5,634 nucleotides of DNA, from the NCBI GenBank assembly GCA_934371475.1, contig CAKRNX010000150.1, positions 1 to 5,634 of the forward strand, read 5' to 3'. Both the position numbers and the translations under genes were made by a program. A model generated the notes under the pieces. It made no database searches. It had not been told where the DNA came from and saw only the letters and a list, made by a program, of their open reading frames with translations. Shown one piece after another: positions 5,547 to 5,634 of the stretch (within the stretch, counting starts at the first letter, position 1; the number at the start of each line of letters is the position of its first letter). Source of the stretch: an uncultured Lachnospiraceae bacterium. GTDB lineage: Bacteria; Bacillota; Clostridia; Lachnospirales; Lachnospiraceae.

Positions 5547-5633
5547 TCAGTTCGGCGCCTGCCCAATTCTGTCTTTCGCATGGAGATCATAGTAAAAAAT
5601 ATACTGCTGCATCACGCCCTCGATCCCCTGATA
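5547..5633 (-). CDS. C-terminal fragment of unrecognised protein (cut by window edge)
   Basis: A frame entering from the right edge runs 28 codons and stops at TGA (5547-5549). Its residues include GVMQQYIFYYDLHAKDR and end in GQAPN. The YIFYYD segment followed by a basic stretch faintly recalls the C-terminus of IS3-type integrase-core transposases (YI-x-YYN-x-x-R), but the match is not good enough to assign a family. The other two minus frames here meet stops early, which favours this frame. It could be an intact gene end or a degraded remnant. Confidence 0.35.
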   Translation of the reverse strand, partial: YQGIEGVMQQYIFYYDLHAKDRIGQAPN

Positions 5634-5634
5634 G

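Noticed and set aside
4899..5592. Two plus-strand frames opposite the thioesterase gene
   Set aside because: They are antisense shadows of a clear conserved gene, with no motifs and no ribosome sites.

Overview
The window looks like an ordinary chromosomal stretch from a low-to-moderate GC Bacillota, most likely a gut-type Clostridia (Lachnospiraceae-like). This rests on strong AGGAGG-type Shine-Dalgarno sites, good sigma-A promoters and the gene families present. The genus cannot be fixed from the sequence alone.

Layout, left to right: (1) a short left-edge spacer with a candidate rightward terminator; (2) guaA (GMP synthase) on the minus strand, with a near-consensus promoter; (3) larB on the minus strand, followed immediately by guaA; (4) a 432-bp divergent spacer holding a larB promoter, a roughly 195-nt leader full of hairpins, and the larC upstream region; (5) larC on the plus strand as one uninterrupted ORF; (6) a 124-bp spacer rich in inverted repeats; (7) a small uracil/hypoxanthine-DNA glycosylase-family gene on the minus strand; (8) a hot-dog acyl-CoA thioesterase on the minus strand; (9) a right-edge region with hairpins and the last 28 codons of an unrecognised minus-strand gene.

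Functionally, LarB (first step) and LarC (last step) belong to the nickel-pincer nucleotide (NPN) cofactor pathway. LarB carboxylates and hydrolyses nicotinic acid adenine dinucleotide, and LarC inserts nickel using CTP. The sulfur-inserting enzyme LarE and the client enzyme LarA are not in the window. GuaA, the glycosylase and the thioesterase are housekeeping genes with no evident link to that pathway.

The most unusual signal is a short dispersed repeat. An exact 20-bp sequence occurs twice (1696-1715 and 5464-5483), and an 18/20 match occurs at 4319-4338, all in the same orientation. Two copies overlap the 3' ends of genes, supplying both the stop codon and a shared C-terminal tail (SDVR in LarB, PDVR in the glycosylase). 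The third lies between the right-edge gene fragment and the thioesterase gene. Two copies sit beside perfect hairpins. The second notable signal is the multi-stem larB leader, whose first stem begins at the predicted transcription start; I could not assign it to a known riboswitch class.
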